DNA from: Stagnimonas sp965279705
GTDB lineage: Bacteria > Pseudomonadota > Gammaproteobacteria > Nevskiales > Nevskiaceae
NCBI GenBank assembly: GCA_965279705.1
Contig: OZ257257.1
Location: forward strand, 2,542,001 to 2,606,000
DNA: 64,000 nt
Direction of reading: 5' to 3'
The translations under genes and the position numbers were made by a program. Within the stretch, counting starts at the first letter, position 1; every line of letters starts with the position of its first letter. Of the stretch, positions 42,517 through 53,244 are shown in pieces. The notes below the pieces were generated by a model, which saw only the letters and a list, made by a program, of their open reading frames with translations, searched no databases and was not told where the DNA came from.

Positions 42517-44673
42517 ATGACCCGCCACACCACCCTGCTGCCTCTCTGCGGCCTGCTGCTCGCCATTGCCATGCCCGCACACGCCTCCCAGACCGATACG
42601 CTGCCTGCCAGCAACCCCTTTGCGCAGGTGAGCACGCTGCCTTATGCGCTGCCGCCGTTCGACCGTATCAAGGACGCTGACTTTCACCCTGCCTTCGATG
42701 CCGGCATGGCCGAGCAGTTGCGCGAGGTGGCCGCCATCGCCAGCAACCCGGCGGCACCGACCTTCGACAACACACTGGTGGCGATGGAAAAATCTGGCCA
42801 ACTGCTGAGTCGTGTATCCATCGTTTTCTTCAACCTCGCCTCGGCCAACAGCAACCCGACGATGGAGACCTTACAGGCTGAACTCTCGCCACAATTGGCG
42901 GCGCATCAGGACAGCATCAACCTCAACGCCGCACTGTTCGCACGCGTGAAGGCCGTCTACGACACGCGCAACAGCTTGGGTCTGGATGCCGAATCGCTGC
43001 GGCTCGTCGAGCGCTATCACACGCAGTTCGTGCGTGCGGGTGCGCTGCTGAGCGAGACGCAGAAAACGCAGTTGAAGGCGATGAATGCCGAGCTTTCATC
43101 CCTCGCCAATACCTTTCGCCAGAACGTGTTGAATGCGACAAAGGCGGGGGCGGTGAGCGTGAGTGCGCTGGCCGAGCTGGAGGGTTTGTCCGAGCCGCAG
43201 ATTGCAGCGGCGGCCGATGCCGCCAAGCAGCGCGGGCTGACGGGCCAATGGCTCATCACCTTGCAGAACACCACCACGCAGCCAGCGCTGACGCAGCTGA
43301 AGAACCGCGCCCTGCGAGAGCGGCTCTACAAGGCCTCGGTCAATCGTGCGCCGGAGAACTTCGCCGTGGTCGCCAAGATCGTGAAGTTGCGCTCCGAACG
43401 CGCCGCACTGCTGGGCTATGCCAACCACGCGGCTTATGTGGTGGCCGATGAAACCGCGCACAGCACCGAAGCCGTCAACCGCGTGCTGACGCAATTGGCA
43501 CCGGCGGCAATGAACAGTGCGCGCGCGCAGGCCGTCGAGATGCAGAAGCTGATCGACGCGGAGGCCAAGGCGGCCAAGACCAAACCCTTCAAGCTGCAAC
43601 CCTGGGACTGGCAGATCTACGCCGAGCAGTTGCGCAAGGCGCGCTACGACTTCGACGATGCGGCAGTGAAGCCGTACTTCGAACTCAACCGCGTGCTGGT
43701 GGATGGCGTGTTCTATGCCGCTAACCAGCTCTACGGCATCACCTTCAAGGAGCGCACCGACCTGCCCGTCTATCAAAAGGATGTGCGCGTGTTCGAGATT
43801 TACGACCGCGATGGCAGCGCGATGGCGCTGTTTCTCAGCGACAACTACGCGCGCGACAACAAGCAGGGCGGCGCGTGGATGAACAACTACGTCGATCAGT
43901 CGAAACTCTTCGAAACCCGCCCGGTGATCGGCAATCACCTCAACATCCCCAAGCCGCCGGAGGGTCAGCCCACGCTGTTGACGGCCGACGAAACCCGCAC
44001 CCTGTTCCACGAGTTTGGCCACGCGCTGCACGGGCTGTTCTCTGAGGCACGCTACCCCTATCTCTCCGGCACCAGCGTGCCGCGCGACTTCGTGGAGTAT
44101 CCCTCGCAGGCCAACGAGATGTGGGCCAGCGACCCGACCGTGTTGGCACACTTTGCCAAGCACTACCAGACGGGCGAGGCGATTCCGCAGGCGCTGCTGG
44201 ACAAGCTCGCAGCCGCAGGCAAGTTCAACCAGGGCTTCTCGACCGGCGAGGCACTCGCGGCCACGCTGCTCGATCAGGCCTGGCACCAGATCACCGCAGC
44301 ACAGGCGCCCGCCGCCAAGGACGTGATGGCGTTTGAAGCTGCCGCGCTGAAGAAGGCCGGTGTCGATTTCGCACCCGTCGCACCGCGCTACCACACGCCC
44401 TACTTCTCGCACGTGTTCGCGGGCGGCTACTCGGCCGGCTACTACGCCTACACCTGGACGGCCGTGCTCGCCGCCGACACCGAGCAATGGTTCGACAGCC
44501 ACGGCGGCCTGCAGCGCGCCAACGGCGATTTCTACCGCGCCAAGATATTGAGCCGCGGCAACACGGCCGATGCCGGCCAGCTGTTCCGCGAGTTCTATGG
44601 CGCTGAGCCAGATATCGCGCCGCTGGCCGAGAAGCGCGGCTTGCTGCTGGGCAGCGGCAAGGCCAAGAAGTAG
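42517..44673 (+). CDS. M3-family oligopeptidase (Dcp/OpdA-like), exported
   Basis: The 718-residue protein from the ATG at 42517 starts with a signal peptide (TTLLPLCGLLLAIAMPAHAS). The zinc site HEFGH is present in LFHEFGHALHGLFSEARYPY with a downstream Glu in DFVEYPSQANEMW, the usual M3 third ligand. The N-terminal helical region (PPFDRIKDADFHPAFDAGM) matches peptidyl-dipeptidase Dcp. Dcp removes C-terminal dipeptides, here probably in the periplasm. A longer frame to 42445 adds residues before the signal peptide and is rejected. M3 family assignment is firm; whether it is a Dcp or an OpdA type is less so. Confidence 0.9.
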   Translation: MTRHTTLLPLCGLLLAIAMPAHASQTDTLPASNPFAQVSTLPYALPPFDRIKDADFHPAFDAGMAEQLREVAAIASNPAAPTFDNTLVAMEKSGQLLSRVSIVFFNLASANSNPTMETLQAELSPQLAAHQDSINLNAALFARVKAVYDTRNSLGLDAESLRLVERYHTQFVRAGALLSETQKTQLKAMNAELSSLANTFRQNVLNATKAGAVSVSALAELEGLSEPQIAAAADAAKQRGLTGQWLITLQNTTTQPALTQLKNRALRERLYKASVNRAPENFAVVAKIVKLRSERAALLGYANHAAYVVADETAHSTEAVNRVLTQLAPAAMNSARAQAVEMQKLIDAEAKAAKTKPFKLQPWDWQIYAEQLRKARYDFDDAAVKPYFELNRVLVDGVFYAANQLYGITFKERTDLPVYQKDVRVFEIYDRDGSAMALFLSDNYARDNKQGGAWMNNYVDQSKLFETRPVIGNHLNIPKPPEGQPTLLTADETRTLFHEFGHALHGLFSEARYPYLSGTSVPRDFVEYPSQANEMWASDPTVLAHFAKHYQTGEAIPQALLDKLAAAGKFNQGFSTGEALAATLLDQAWHQITAAQAPAAKDVMAFEAAALKKAGVDFAPVAPRYHTPYFSHVFAGGYSAGYYAYTWTAVLAADTEQWFDSHGGLQRANGDFYRAKILSRGNTADAGQLFREFYGAEPDIAPLAEKRGLLLGSGKAKK

Positions 44674-44694
44674 CGGTTTAGAAGGCGGCCGCTG

Positions 44695-45648
44695 CTAGTC
44701 CAGGCAGCGGTCGGCACCCGCCGCGTCGATCTCCAGCTGCGTGCCTTTCAAGGCTTCGGCAACGGCGGCTTGCGCGGTGCTGATATCGATCGCGGCCAGG
44801 GTGCGCCGTGCGGCGCTCACGCAGCCACGCGCCAGCTCCACGCTCGCTAGGTTGTTGGCGATGGCAGCATCCTCGGGCGCCAGTGTTGCGGCTTTGCGCA
44901 GGCTGGTCAGCGACTCCTCGGCATCGCCCGCCGCAAAGCGGGCTTCGCCGAGTGCCGCCCAGGCCAGTGCGGCGTCGGGCCAGCGCTGGATGGCGGCGCG
45001 ATACGCCTGTTCCGCAGCCTGCGGATGGCTGCGCTGCAAGGGCGCGGCAGCAGCAATCCACTGCGCGGGGTCGGCATAGGCCGGCGGCTCGGTGGGTTTG
45101 TGCAAGGTCAGCGCCCAGCGATTGGCCCAATTCCACTGTCGCAAAAAAACACCGCGCGCTACGGTCTGCGGTTCGGCCTTGCCGTTGTTGAGGGTGTAGC
45201 CCTGCGCCGGGTCGTAGCCGGTGAGCGCGGCGTAATGCCAGATCGGCCAGGTGCGCACGCCGAGATTGAGCAGCACCAGCGCGGGCTGACCTTCGCGCAG
45301 GGCGGCAATCAGCTGGCTCTCGGTGGGCTCCAGCTGCAAAGGCACCCGCTCGCGCAGCCTGGCTTGCGCGGCAAGCTCCACTTGCAGGCTGCCTTTGCGG
45401 GCGGGGATGAAGAGATCGGGTTTCAGCGTTTCAGGTGTTTCGGGTACGCCGCTGGCGCTGAGCACACTGGCCAGCGAGGCGGGGCCGCATTGCAGTTCGT
45501 CCTGGGCAAATGCAGGCACGTTGGCGAGCTGCACGGACTCTGTTGCGGGCGGTGGCGGCAGCGTGGCACAGGCACTCAGCACGCCCATAAAAAACAGCGC
45601 ACCCGCCAAGAGGCGGATGCGCTGTGGGTACGGCTTGAAGAATGTCAC
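44695..45648 (-). CDS. PA2778-type cysteine peptidase lipoprotein with TPR
   Basis: The 317-residue protein has a lipobox (MGVLSAC). A C39-like papain-fold domain follows: nucleophile Cys in DELQCGPASLASVL, then SQLIAALREGQPALVLLN and the catalytic His in PIWHYAALTGYDPAQG, with Asp/Asn at YTLNNGK. TPR-like helices follow (AEQAYRAAIQRWPDAALAWAALGEARFAAGD). It matches the PA2778-family cysteine peptidase. It starts seven bases after the PA2779-type gene, which forms a conserved pair. Likely envelope-attached; substrate unknown. Confidence 0.8.
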   Translation of the reverse strand: MTFFKPYPQRIRLLAGALFFMGVLSACATLPPPPATESVQLANVPAFAQDELQCGPASLASVLSASGVPETPETLKPDLFIPARKGSLQVELAAQARLRERVPLQLEPTESQLIAALREGQPALVLLNLGVRTWPIWHYAALTGYDPAQGYTLNNGKAEPQTVARGVFLRQWNWANRWALTLHKPTEPPAYADPAQWIAAAAPLQRSHPQAAEQAYRAAIQRWPDAALAWAALGEARFAAGDAEESLTSLRKAATLAPEDAAIANNLASVELARGCVSAARRTLAAIDISTAQAAVAEALKGTQLEIDAAGADRCLD

Positions 45649-45655
45649 TGCGTGA

Positions 45656-46033
45656 TCAGAAGCTCGTGAAGACGTTGGTCACACCGACCAATTCGAGGAT
45701 AAGCAGCACCACGAAGATCACGCCGACCAGCACGATGATGTCGCCGCCAGCAGGCTGCTGATCCAGCGCATAGGCCACGCGCTGCAGCTCAGCATCGCTC
45801 ATGGCGTTGGCGCGGCTCTTGGCTTTTTCGACATCCACGCCCCAGGCAACGAGCTTGGTCTGTACGTCGTCACGCGAGAGCAGCGTCTGTACGCGGGCTT
45901 CGGTGTCGGCGCGCAGCGACTGCGAGGCCAGCGTTTCGGTGCCGATCATGGCGGCGGCGGAAATGCTGGGCGTTCCCATGAGGATCATGCCGGCGCTGAC
46001 ACAGGCGGCGATGGAATTTTTGAGGTGAGACAT
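45656..46033 (-). CDS. PA2779-family membrane protein
   Basis: The 125-residue protein from the ATG at 46033 starts MSHLKNSIAACVSAGMIL with a signal-like helix, then a charged soluble middle (TEARVQTLLSRDDVQTKLVAWGVDVEKAKSRANAMSDAELQRV) and a C-terminal membrane helix (GGDIIVLVGVIFVVLLILELVGVTNVF). It matches the PA2779-family pattern, and is directly upstream of the PA2778-like peptidase, so it probably supplies its substrate or partner. A longer frame to 46150 is not supported. Confidence 0.85.
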   Translation of the reverse strand: MSHLKNSIAACVSAGMILMGTPSISAAAMIGTETLASQSLRADTEARVQTLLSRDDVQTKLVAWGVDVEKAKSRANAMSDAELQRVAYALDQQPAGGDIIVLVGVIFVVLLILELVGVTNVFTSF

Positions 46034-46188
46034 GGTGTTGCTCCTTGCGTGTGGTTGTTTTGAAAAGAATTGGCTGGGTGAGTCCGCCCCCACATTCATC
46101 CCAAGGGCGTCTGATGCTTGCGTCAACCGATGAATCAAAACTGAAGCCATCCAATCTTAGCGCCGTCGGGCTGGGTAATAATTCGGCC

Positions 46189-46359
46189 ATGCAGATCCCG
46201 CCCACATCGCTGCCGCCCAAGCCCCAACCGCCGGTGGATTACGACTGCTGCGGCGGCGGCTGTGCAGACTGCGACCTGCGGCGCTATCAACTTGCACTCG
46301 CTGCCTGGCTGCGACTCGCAGCGGCCCAGTCAAACGGTCAATCATCGCCCCACAGCTAG
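46189..46359 (+). CDS. Small Cys-rich oxidoreductase-like-domain protein
   Basis: A 56-residue protein beginning MQIPPTSLPPKPQPPVDYDC; its core DYDCCGGGCADCDLRRYQLALAAWL matches the short Oxidored-like domain (CCGxGCxxCxxxxY). Four cysteines could bind metal or form disulfides. The frame extends upstream to 46045, but the Cys-rich core is the only conserved part. It is divergent from the PA2779-type gene. Function unknown. Confidence 0.65.
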   Translation: MQIPPTSLPPKPQPPVDYDCCGGGCADCDLRRYQLALAAWLRLAAAQSNGQSSPHS

Positions 46360-46497
46360 GCAGTGCGCCGCTTTGCGCCGCAGCAGCGGCAAGCCGTTTT
46401 TACCTGTAGGCAATGCGCGGGGCGGGCAGTACCGTACCGACTGAATTAAACGAAGGTTGCGCGCCAAGACGCAGCCCCATCTGTGAGGAGAATCACC

Positions 46498-49017
46498 ATG
46501 CGTCATCCCCCATCCGCCATTGCGGTGCTGGCTTTCTGTGCCGCCAGCCTGCTGCTCGCCGCCTGCGGTGAATCCTCGATTGCGACGGCGACCGCGCCAC
46601 CCGTCACACCGCCGCCCAGCACCGACCCGCTGGCCAAGCGCGATCGCTATTCCTTCAACAACAAATGCGTGGCCTTGCGGGCCAACGACAGCGGCAACTA
46701 CGTGGTGAGCACCGCCGCCGGCTACGCCGCCAGCGCCGATGCGGTGACCGCAGCCGAAGCCTTTTTCATGAAGCCCACCGGCCTCGGCGACTACGCGCTG
46801 TACAGCCGCGCAGGCCAGTTGATGAATGGCGCGGCCACAGTCGGCAACGTCAGCGTCTTGAGCGCCACCGAAACGGCCATTTTTCACTTGCGCGTCGATG
46901 GCGATGCCACCGCCTACCCGCGCGCACCGCAGTACGACGTTGCCCCGCTCGCAGCCGAGATCAACACCTATCGCGGCTTCAATGATCCGCTGGTGACCGG
47001 CACCGTCTTCACGCTGACGCAGGCGGTCAACGGCCAGCGCCTGACTGCACCGGGTACTGATGCCCTCACCGTGACGGCGGGCGATACGCCCAACCAGCGC
47101 TTTCGGCTTGAAGAAGTGGCGGGCTGCGCGGCATACCCCGAGGCCAGCGACAACACCGAAGGCGAGACTTTCAAGGGCACCACGGCCGATGGCCGCGTGC
47201 TGGGCATGGCGGATGTGCATGTGCACACCAGCTCCAGCAGTTTTCTGGGTGGTGCGCTCACCGGCAAGGTGTTCCACAAGTTCGGCGCCCTGCAGGCCAT
47301 GCCGGACTGTGGCGGTCTTGGGCAGCACGGGCCGCATGGCGCCAAGGACCTTCTCGGCGCGCTGTTCGTCAACGATCTCGATGGCCACAACACCGACGGC
47401 TGGCCTACCTTCAGCGAATGGCCGAGCAAGGACTCACTCAGCCACCGGGCCATCTACTGGAAGTGGATCGAACGCGCGTGGAAGAGCGGCCTGCGCATCA
47501 TGGTCAACGATGTGGTGGAAAACGCCACGCTGTGCGAACTGCAACGCACCGCCTCACTCACACCCGCTGCCGACTGCAACGAGATGAACTCCGCGCGTCG
47601 CCAGATCGGCACCATGTACGCCTTGCAGGATTACATCGACGCGCAGTATGGCGGCCGCGGCAAGGGCTTTTTGCAGATCGTGCTGTCGCCCGCCGAGGCA
47701 CGCGCCAAGATTGCTGACGGCAAGCTGGCCATGGTGCTCGGCATCGAAGTCAGCAACCTGTTCAATTGCCAGGTCAACTACAACCCGCTGCGCACCCAGC
47801 AGCCGTTTGAAGAAACCGGCGAAGGTGCCACCGAAAACAGCTACGGCTGCTCGATGGCCGAGACCGGGGCGTCGAATGAAATCCTCACGCAGCTGAAGGA
47901 CGTGAAAAGCCTGGGCATCCGCCAGCTCATCACCATCCACGAGTTCGACAATGCCTTTGGCGGCAACGGCATTTTTGACGATCTGATCTTGAACGCCGGC
48001 AACCGCGAGAACTCCGGCGGCATCCCCTTCGGCAGCCCTGCGGGCCCGTTCACACCCACCGGAGAGATCCCCACCGGCGAGTTCTGGACCACCTACGACT
48101 GCCCTGAAGAAAACATCACGCCCGGCTTCTCGGGCTATCTCTGGGGCGACACCGGCGGTGCCCTGATGACCAACACCGGCCCGCCCGCACCGCTCTGCCC
48201 CTTCATCGGCCAGGGCGGCCGCCCCGGTGGCACGCTGGCCTGCTACCCGGCCAAAAACCAGTGCAACGCGCGCTGGCTCACCCCCATTGGCCTCTACACC
48301 TACAAGAAGCTCATGGAACAGGGGATTCTCTTCGACATCGACCACCTCGAATACGAGATGAAGAGCCAGGCGCTGGAACTGGCCGAGGCACAGGACCCGG
48401 CCTATCCCTTCGTCTCCACGCACGGCACCTTCGGCGGTACCAGTAATGACCAGGCCAAGCGCATTCTCAAAAATGGCGGCTTCCTGTACCCCAGCATCGG
48501 CAGTACGCGCGGCTTCATCGGCGACATGACCGAAACCAAGACGCTGTCGGATGCCGCCAGCAACACCCACCTGTTCGGCTTTGGTTTCGGCACCGATACC
48601 GATGGTCTCTCGGGCCAGATGGGGCCGCGCAGCAACATCGCTGCCGGCAAGGAGCTGACGTATCCCTTCGTGCTGTTCAAGGGCGCGCCGTTCGACAGCC
48701 TGCCGGACTTTGCCAAGGCAAGCCCAGTCACTTTCAGGCAGCCGGAAGAGCGCGATGCCAGCGGCGCCGGCCGCACCTGGAATGAAGACCAAGACGGCAA
48801 CGCCCACTACGGGATGATGAGCGACATGGTGCAGGAGATGCGCCTCGAGGGCACGCCGCAGCAGATGCAGATGTTGTTCAACGCCGCCGAGGTGTATTTG
48901 CAGACTTGGGAGCGCACCGAAACATCGAGCCGGGCCATCAATGCCAAGGGCATCGTCACGCCTGCCGGCGTGCTGAGGCCGGCCCCGGCACCCGCCGCCG
49001 TATTACCAGTACCGTGA
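46498..49017 (+). CDS. Large lipoprotein with M19-dipeptidase-like (amidohydrolase) domain
   Basis: The 839-residue protein starts at the ATG at 46498 with GAGGAG upstream; an ATG five codons earlier is weaker. The signal ends in ASLLLAAC, so it is a lipoprotein. A beta-rich N-terminal part (residues about 40-215) precedes a TIM-barrel-like domain with HxH (His241, His243 in MADVHVHTSS), Glu417 (VLGIEVSN), His616 (FDIDHLEYE), His642 (VSTHGTFGG) and a late Asp pair at 700/702 (GTDTDGLSG). This order of metal ligands matches membrane dipeptidase (M19). The protein is more than twice as long as M19 enzymes, with large inserts. Catalysis and substrate are unknown. Confidence 0.7.
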   Translation: MRHPPSAIAVLAFCAASLLLAACGESSIATATAPPVTPPPSTDPLAKRDRYSFNNKCVALRANDSGNYVVSTAAGYAASADAVTAAEAFFMKPTGLGDYALYSRAGQLMNGAATVGNVSVLSATETAIFHLRVDGDATAYPRAPQYDVAPLAAEINTYRGFNDPLVTGTVFTLTQAVNGQRLTAPGTDALTVTAGDTPNQRFRLEEVAGCAAYPEASDNTEGETFKGTTADGRVLGMADVHVHTSSSSFLGGALTGKVFHKFGALQAMPDCGGLGQHGPHGAKDLLGALFVNDLDGHNTDGWPTFSEWPSKDSLSHRAIYWKWIERAWKSGLRIMVNDVVENATLCELQRTASLTPAADCNEMNSARRQIGTMYALQDYIDAQYGGRGKGFLQIVLSPAEARAKIADGKLAMVLGIEVSNLFNCQVNYNPLRTQQPFEETGEGATENSYGCSMAETGASNEILTQLKDVKSLGIRQLITIHEFDNAFGGNGIFDDLILNAGNRENSGGIPFGSPAGPFTPTGEIPTGEFWTTYDCPEENITPGFSGYLWGDTGGALMTNTGPPAPLCPFIGQGGRPGGTLACYPAKNQCNARWLTPIGLYTYKKLMEQGILFDIDHLEYEMKSQALELAEAQDPAYPFVSTHGTFGGTSNDQAKRILKNGGFLYPSIGSTRGFIGDMTETKTLSDAASNTHLFGFGFGTDTDGLSGQMGPRSNIAAGKELTYPFVLFKGAPFDSLPDFAKASPVTFRQPEERDASGAGRTWNEDQDGNAHYGMMSDMVQEMRLEGTPQQMQMLFNAAEVYLQTWERTETSSRAINAKGIVTPAGVLRPAPAPAAVLPVP

Positions 49018-49125
49018 TATCAGCAGCCGCCGGTCGACAGTTTTTTGCCGCTCGGCGCGCTGTCGCTCGAACTATGGAGGTTCGGGCCGTAAAAAATGCA
49101 CCTGCCAGTCGATAGGAGATCAATC

Positions 49126-49275
49126 ATGAGCCCACTACGCCGCCGCACCATTTACCGCGTGTCCCACGATACCGGCCTCGCCCCACGCACCATCGTCCGC
49201 GAATGCCGTGGTCTGCACGCTGCCGACATCGCTCGCCGCTACGGCGTGCTCAACAAGCCGGCGCGCTGCGGTTAG
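49126..49275 (+). CDS. Small basic protein (49 aa), uncharacterised
   Basis: A 49-residue ORF with a strong Shine-Dalgarno (AGGAGAT eight bases before the ATG). It is rich in Arg and His: it begins MSPLRRRTIYRVSHDTG and ends GVLNKPARCG. No family is recognised. It overlaps the stop of the convergent SDR by four bases (49272-49275). It is too short for standard gene calling; the upstream Shine-Dalgarno is the main support. Confidence 0.5.
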   Translation: MSPLRRRTIYRVSHDTGLAPRTIVRECRGLHAADIARRYGVLNKPARCG

Positions 49276-50129
49276 GTCTGTTTCGCCAAGGTGGCGGATG
49301 AGGACTGGCGGGCTATCATCCGCTCGGTCAGCCGCATGAAGCCATCGAAGGCGCGATCACTCAACAGCCAGCGCAGAAACAGGATCGGCTTGGCCCCCAT
49401 GCCGGCGCTGTAGCGGGTGCGCGGGCGCCTCGCCTGCACGGCGCGCAGCACCAGATCGGCGATCACCTTGGGGTCGGAGCTGTTGGCTTCCGCCGCATCG
49501 AACATGGCGGCATGCGCCAGCGCGCCACTGCGGTAGGCGGTGTTGCCGGAAGCCGCGAGCATGCTCTGCGCGGCAATGCCGGCCCACTCGGTCTTGATGC
49601 CGCCCGGCTCGATCACCACTACGTCGATACCGAAAGGAGCGAGTTCCATGCGCAGGCAGTCACTCAAGCCCTCCACAGCGAACTTGGTGGCGTGATACCA
49701 GGCACCGAAAGGCTCGTGGATCTTGCCGCCGATGGAGCTGACGTTGAGGATGCGCCCTGACCGCTGCGCCCGCATGGCGGGCAGCACCAACTGAATCAGC
49801 CGCGCCAGACCAAACAGGTTGACCTCCACCTGCCGGCGCGCTTCGCTCATCGGCACGTCTTCAAGCGCGCCGTAGGCCCCGTAGCCGGCGTTGTTGAGCA
49901 GCACGTCGATGCGGCCTGAGTGCTTCAGGATGTGCTCGACGGCACTCACCATCGAGGCGTCGTCGCAGACATCCAGCGACAACACCCTGGCACCTGCGGC
50001 AGCGAGTGGCTGCATCTTGTCGACGCGCCGGGCGGCGGCGTAAACCGTGAACCCCGCAGCCAGCAAATGACGCACGCTGGCCTCGCCAATGCCGGACGAC
50101 GCGCCGGTAACCAATGCGACTTTTTTCAT
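49272..50129 (-). CDS. Short-chain dehydrogenase/reductase (MerR-controlled)
   Basis: The 285-residue protein from the ATG at 50129 has SDR motifs TGASSGIGEAS, LLNNAGYGAYG, the catalytic Ser in LNVSSIGGKI and Tyr-x-x-x-Lys in AWYHATKFAVEGLSD. The Ala-Arg-Arg after the second strand (VYAAARRVDKM) favours NADP(H). It is divergent from the MerR gene across a long-spacer promoter of MerR type, so its expression is probably induced by the MerR ligand, possibly an electrophile or aldehyde. Its 3' end overlaps the small ORF at 49126. Confidence 0.88.
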   Translation of the reverse strand: MKKVALVTGASSGIGEASVRHLLAAGFTVYAAARRVDKMQPLAAAGARVLSLDVCDDASMVSAVEHILKHSGRIDVLLNNAGYGAYGALEDVPMSEARRQVEVNLFGLARLIQLVLPAMRAQRSGRILNVSSIGGKIHEPFGAWYHATKFAVEGLSDCLRMELAPFGIDVVVIEPGGIKTEWAGIAAQSMLAASGNTAYRSGALAHAAMFDAAEANSSDPKVIADLVLRAVQARRPRTRYSAGMGAKPILFLRWLLSDRAFDGFMRLTERMIARQSSSATLAKQT

Positions 50130-50170
50130 GGGAATGTCCTGTTGATCGAGAAAGGACAAGCATCGTAAGG

Positions 50171-50194
50171 TGTGGACTTAAGCCCACAGTCAAG
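50171..50194 (-). promoter_or_regulatory. MerR-type promoter for the divergent SDR gene
   Basis: Read leftward: TTGACT (-35), a 19-20 base spacer, then TTACGAT-like -10. Inside the spacer is a near-perfect 18-bp dyad (TGTGG-x-CTTAAG-x-CCACA, 50171-50188). A spacer two bases too long with a central palindrome is the hallmark of MerR-activated promoters. Confidence 0.65.
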
Positions 50195-50628
50195 TGGCCT
50201 GAGGATCACCATGCAAATCGCCCCCTTCTGCACCGCCACGGGCTTGAGCCGCGACACCGTGCGCTTCTACATCAAGCGCGGTCTGCTCACGCCCAGCTTC
50301 AACGCCAGCAATGGCTACGCAGATTTCGATCACGACCAGGTCGAGCGCGCTCTGGTCATCAAAACATCTCAGGCGCTGGGTTTCACGCTGAAAGAAATCG
50401 CCACCTTGAGTGCCGAGTGGGAGGCCGTTGGCGACGACCCGCAATGGCAGCTCAAGCTCATGCAGGAGCGCCTCGCATCACTCGATGCGCAAGCTAAAAA
50501 GCTGCGTGCATTACGCAGCTACTTCGCCGCAAAAATCAGTTGGCTGGAAGCGGGTGTAGATGCTCCGTATCCGCTGGTGCCCAAGAGTCTGCGTGCGAAC
50601 GGGGCGACGGAGTGCCGCGCCAGCGCGA

Positions 50629-52146
<1,518 letters not shown>

Positions 52147-52148
52147 TC

Positions 52149-53244
52149 TTATAGTCCTTGCTTCAGGCTGGCTTCGATGAAGGGATTGAGATGGCCGTCG
52201 AGCACACGCTGCGTGTCGGCGATTTCAACACCCGTGCGCAGATCCTTGATGCGCGATTGGTCCAGCACATAGCTGCGGATCTGGTTGCCCCACTCGATGT
52301 CGCTCTTGGCGTCTTCCACCTTCTGCTTCTCGGTGTTGCGCTCGTTCAAGGCGCGCTCGTAGAGCTTGGACTTCAGCATCTTCATCGCCGAATCGCGGTT
52401 GGCGTGCTGGCTGCGCTGGGTCTGGCAGGCCACCACGATGCCGCTGGGCTTGTGCGTGATGCGGATCGCCGACTCGGTCTTGTTGACGTGCTGGCCGCCC
52501 GCGCCGCTGCTGCGATAGGTCACGGCTTCGAGATCGGCCGGATTGATGTCGATGGTGATGTTGTCATCGACTTCGGGGCTGACATAAACACCCGCAAAAC
52601 TGGTGTGGCGACGGCCGCCCGAGTCGAACGGCGACTTGCGCACCAGGCGATGCACGCCGGTCTCGGTGCGCAGCCAACCGTAGGCGTAGGCCCCGGTCAC
52701 CGAGAACGAAGCGCCCTTGATGCCCGCTACTTCGCCATCGCTCACCTCAAGCAATTCATACTTGAAGCCGTTCTGGTCGCACCACTTGAGATACATGCGT
52801 AACAACATATTCGCCCAGTCCTGCCCCTCAGTGCCGCCGGCACCAGACTGGATATCCACATAGCAATTGGAGTTGTCCATCTCGCCCGCGAACATGCGCT
52901 TGAACTCCATGTCCTCAGCGAGCTTGATGAGCGCTTCCACATCGCGGCCAATCTCGGCGATGGTGCTGTGGTCGGCCTCGGCTTCGGCCATCTCCAACAG
53001 GTCGGTGGCGTCGCTTAAGCCAGCAGCGGCGCGCTCCAGCGGGTTGATGATGTCTTCAAGCTTCGCGCGCTCGCGGCCGATCTCTTGCGCCTTGGCGGGG
53101 TTGTTCCAGATATCGCCGCGCTCCAGCTCGGCGTTGACTTCGGCTAAACGATCCTTCTTGTTAGCGTAGTCAAAGATACCCCCTGAGTGCGTCAAAACGC
53201 ACTTGCAGAGCGGCAATCTCTTCCTTGATCTTGTTCGGTTCCAT
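52149..53244 (-). CDS. prfB: Peptide chain release factor 2, with programmed +1 frameshift
   Basis: The gene is in two frames: 24 codons from the ATG at 53244 (MEPNKIKEEIAALQVRFDAL), then an in-frame TGA at 53172-53170. After a +1 shift (53172 skipped) it continues with DYANKKDRLAEVNAELERGD to the stop at 52149. The GGQ motif is present in RSSGAGGQHVNKTESAIRI and the SPF anticodon-like motif in RKSPFDSGGRRH. RF2 ends translation at UGA and UAA; RF2 scarcity increases frameshifting, which gives autoregulation. A continuous +1-frame ORF from 53357 is not the start. Confidence 0.97.
53169..53184 (-). promoter_or_regulatory. prfB programmed frameshift site
   Basis: AGGGGG-TAT-CTT-TGA-C is the canonical RF2 site: an internal Shine-Dalgarno three bases before the slippery CTT, then a UGA in a weak C context. 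Confidence 0.97.

Noticed and set aside
43096..44502. 468-codon minus-strand ORF
   Set aside because: Antisense to the M3 peptidase active-site region; composition is His/Gly/Val-rich shadow protein.
46342..47388. 348-codon minus-strand ORF
   Set aside because: Antisense to the start of the M19-like gene; no recognisable domain.
47554..48807. 417-codon minus-strand ORF
   Set aside because: Antisense to the M19-like lipoprotein gene, which has a signal peptide, Shine-Dalgarno and metal motifs.
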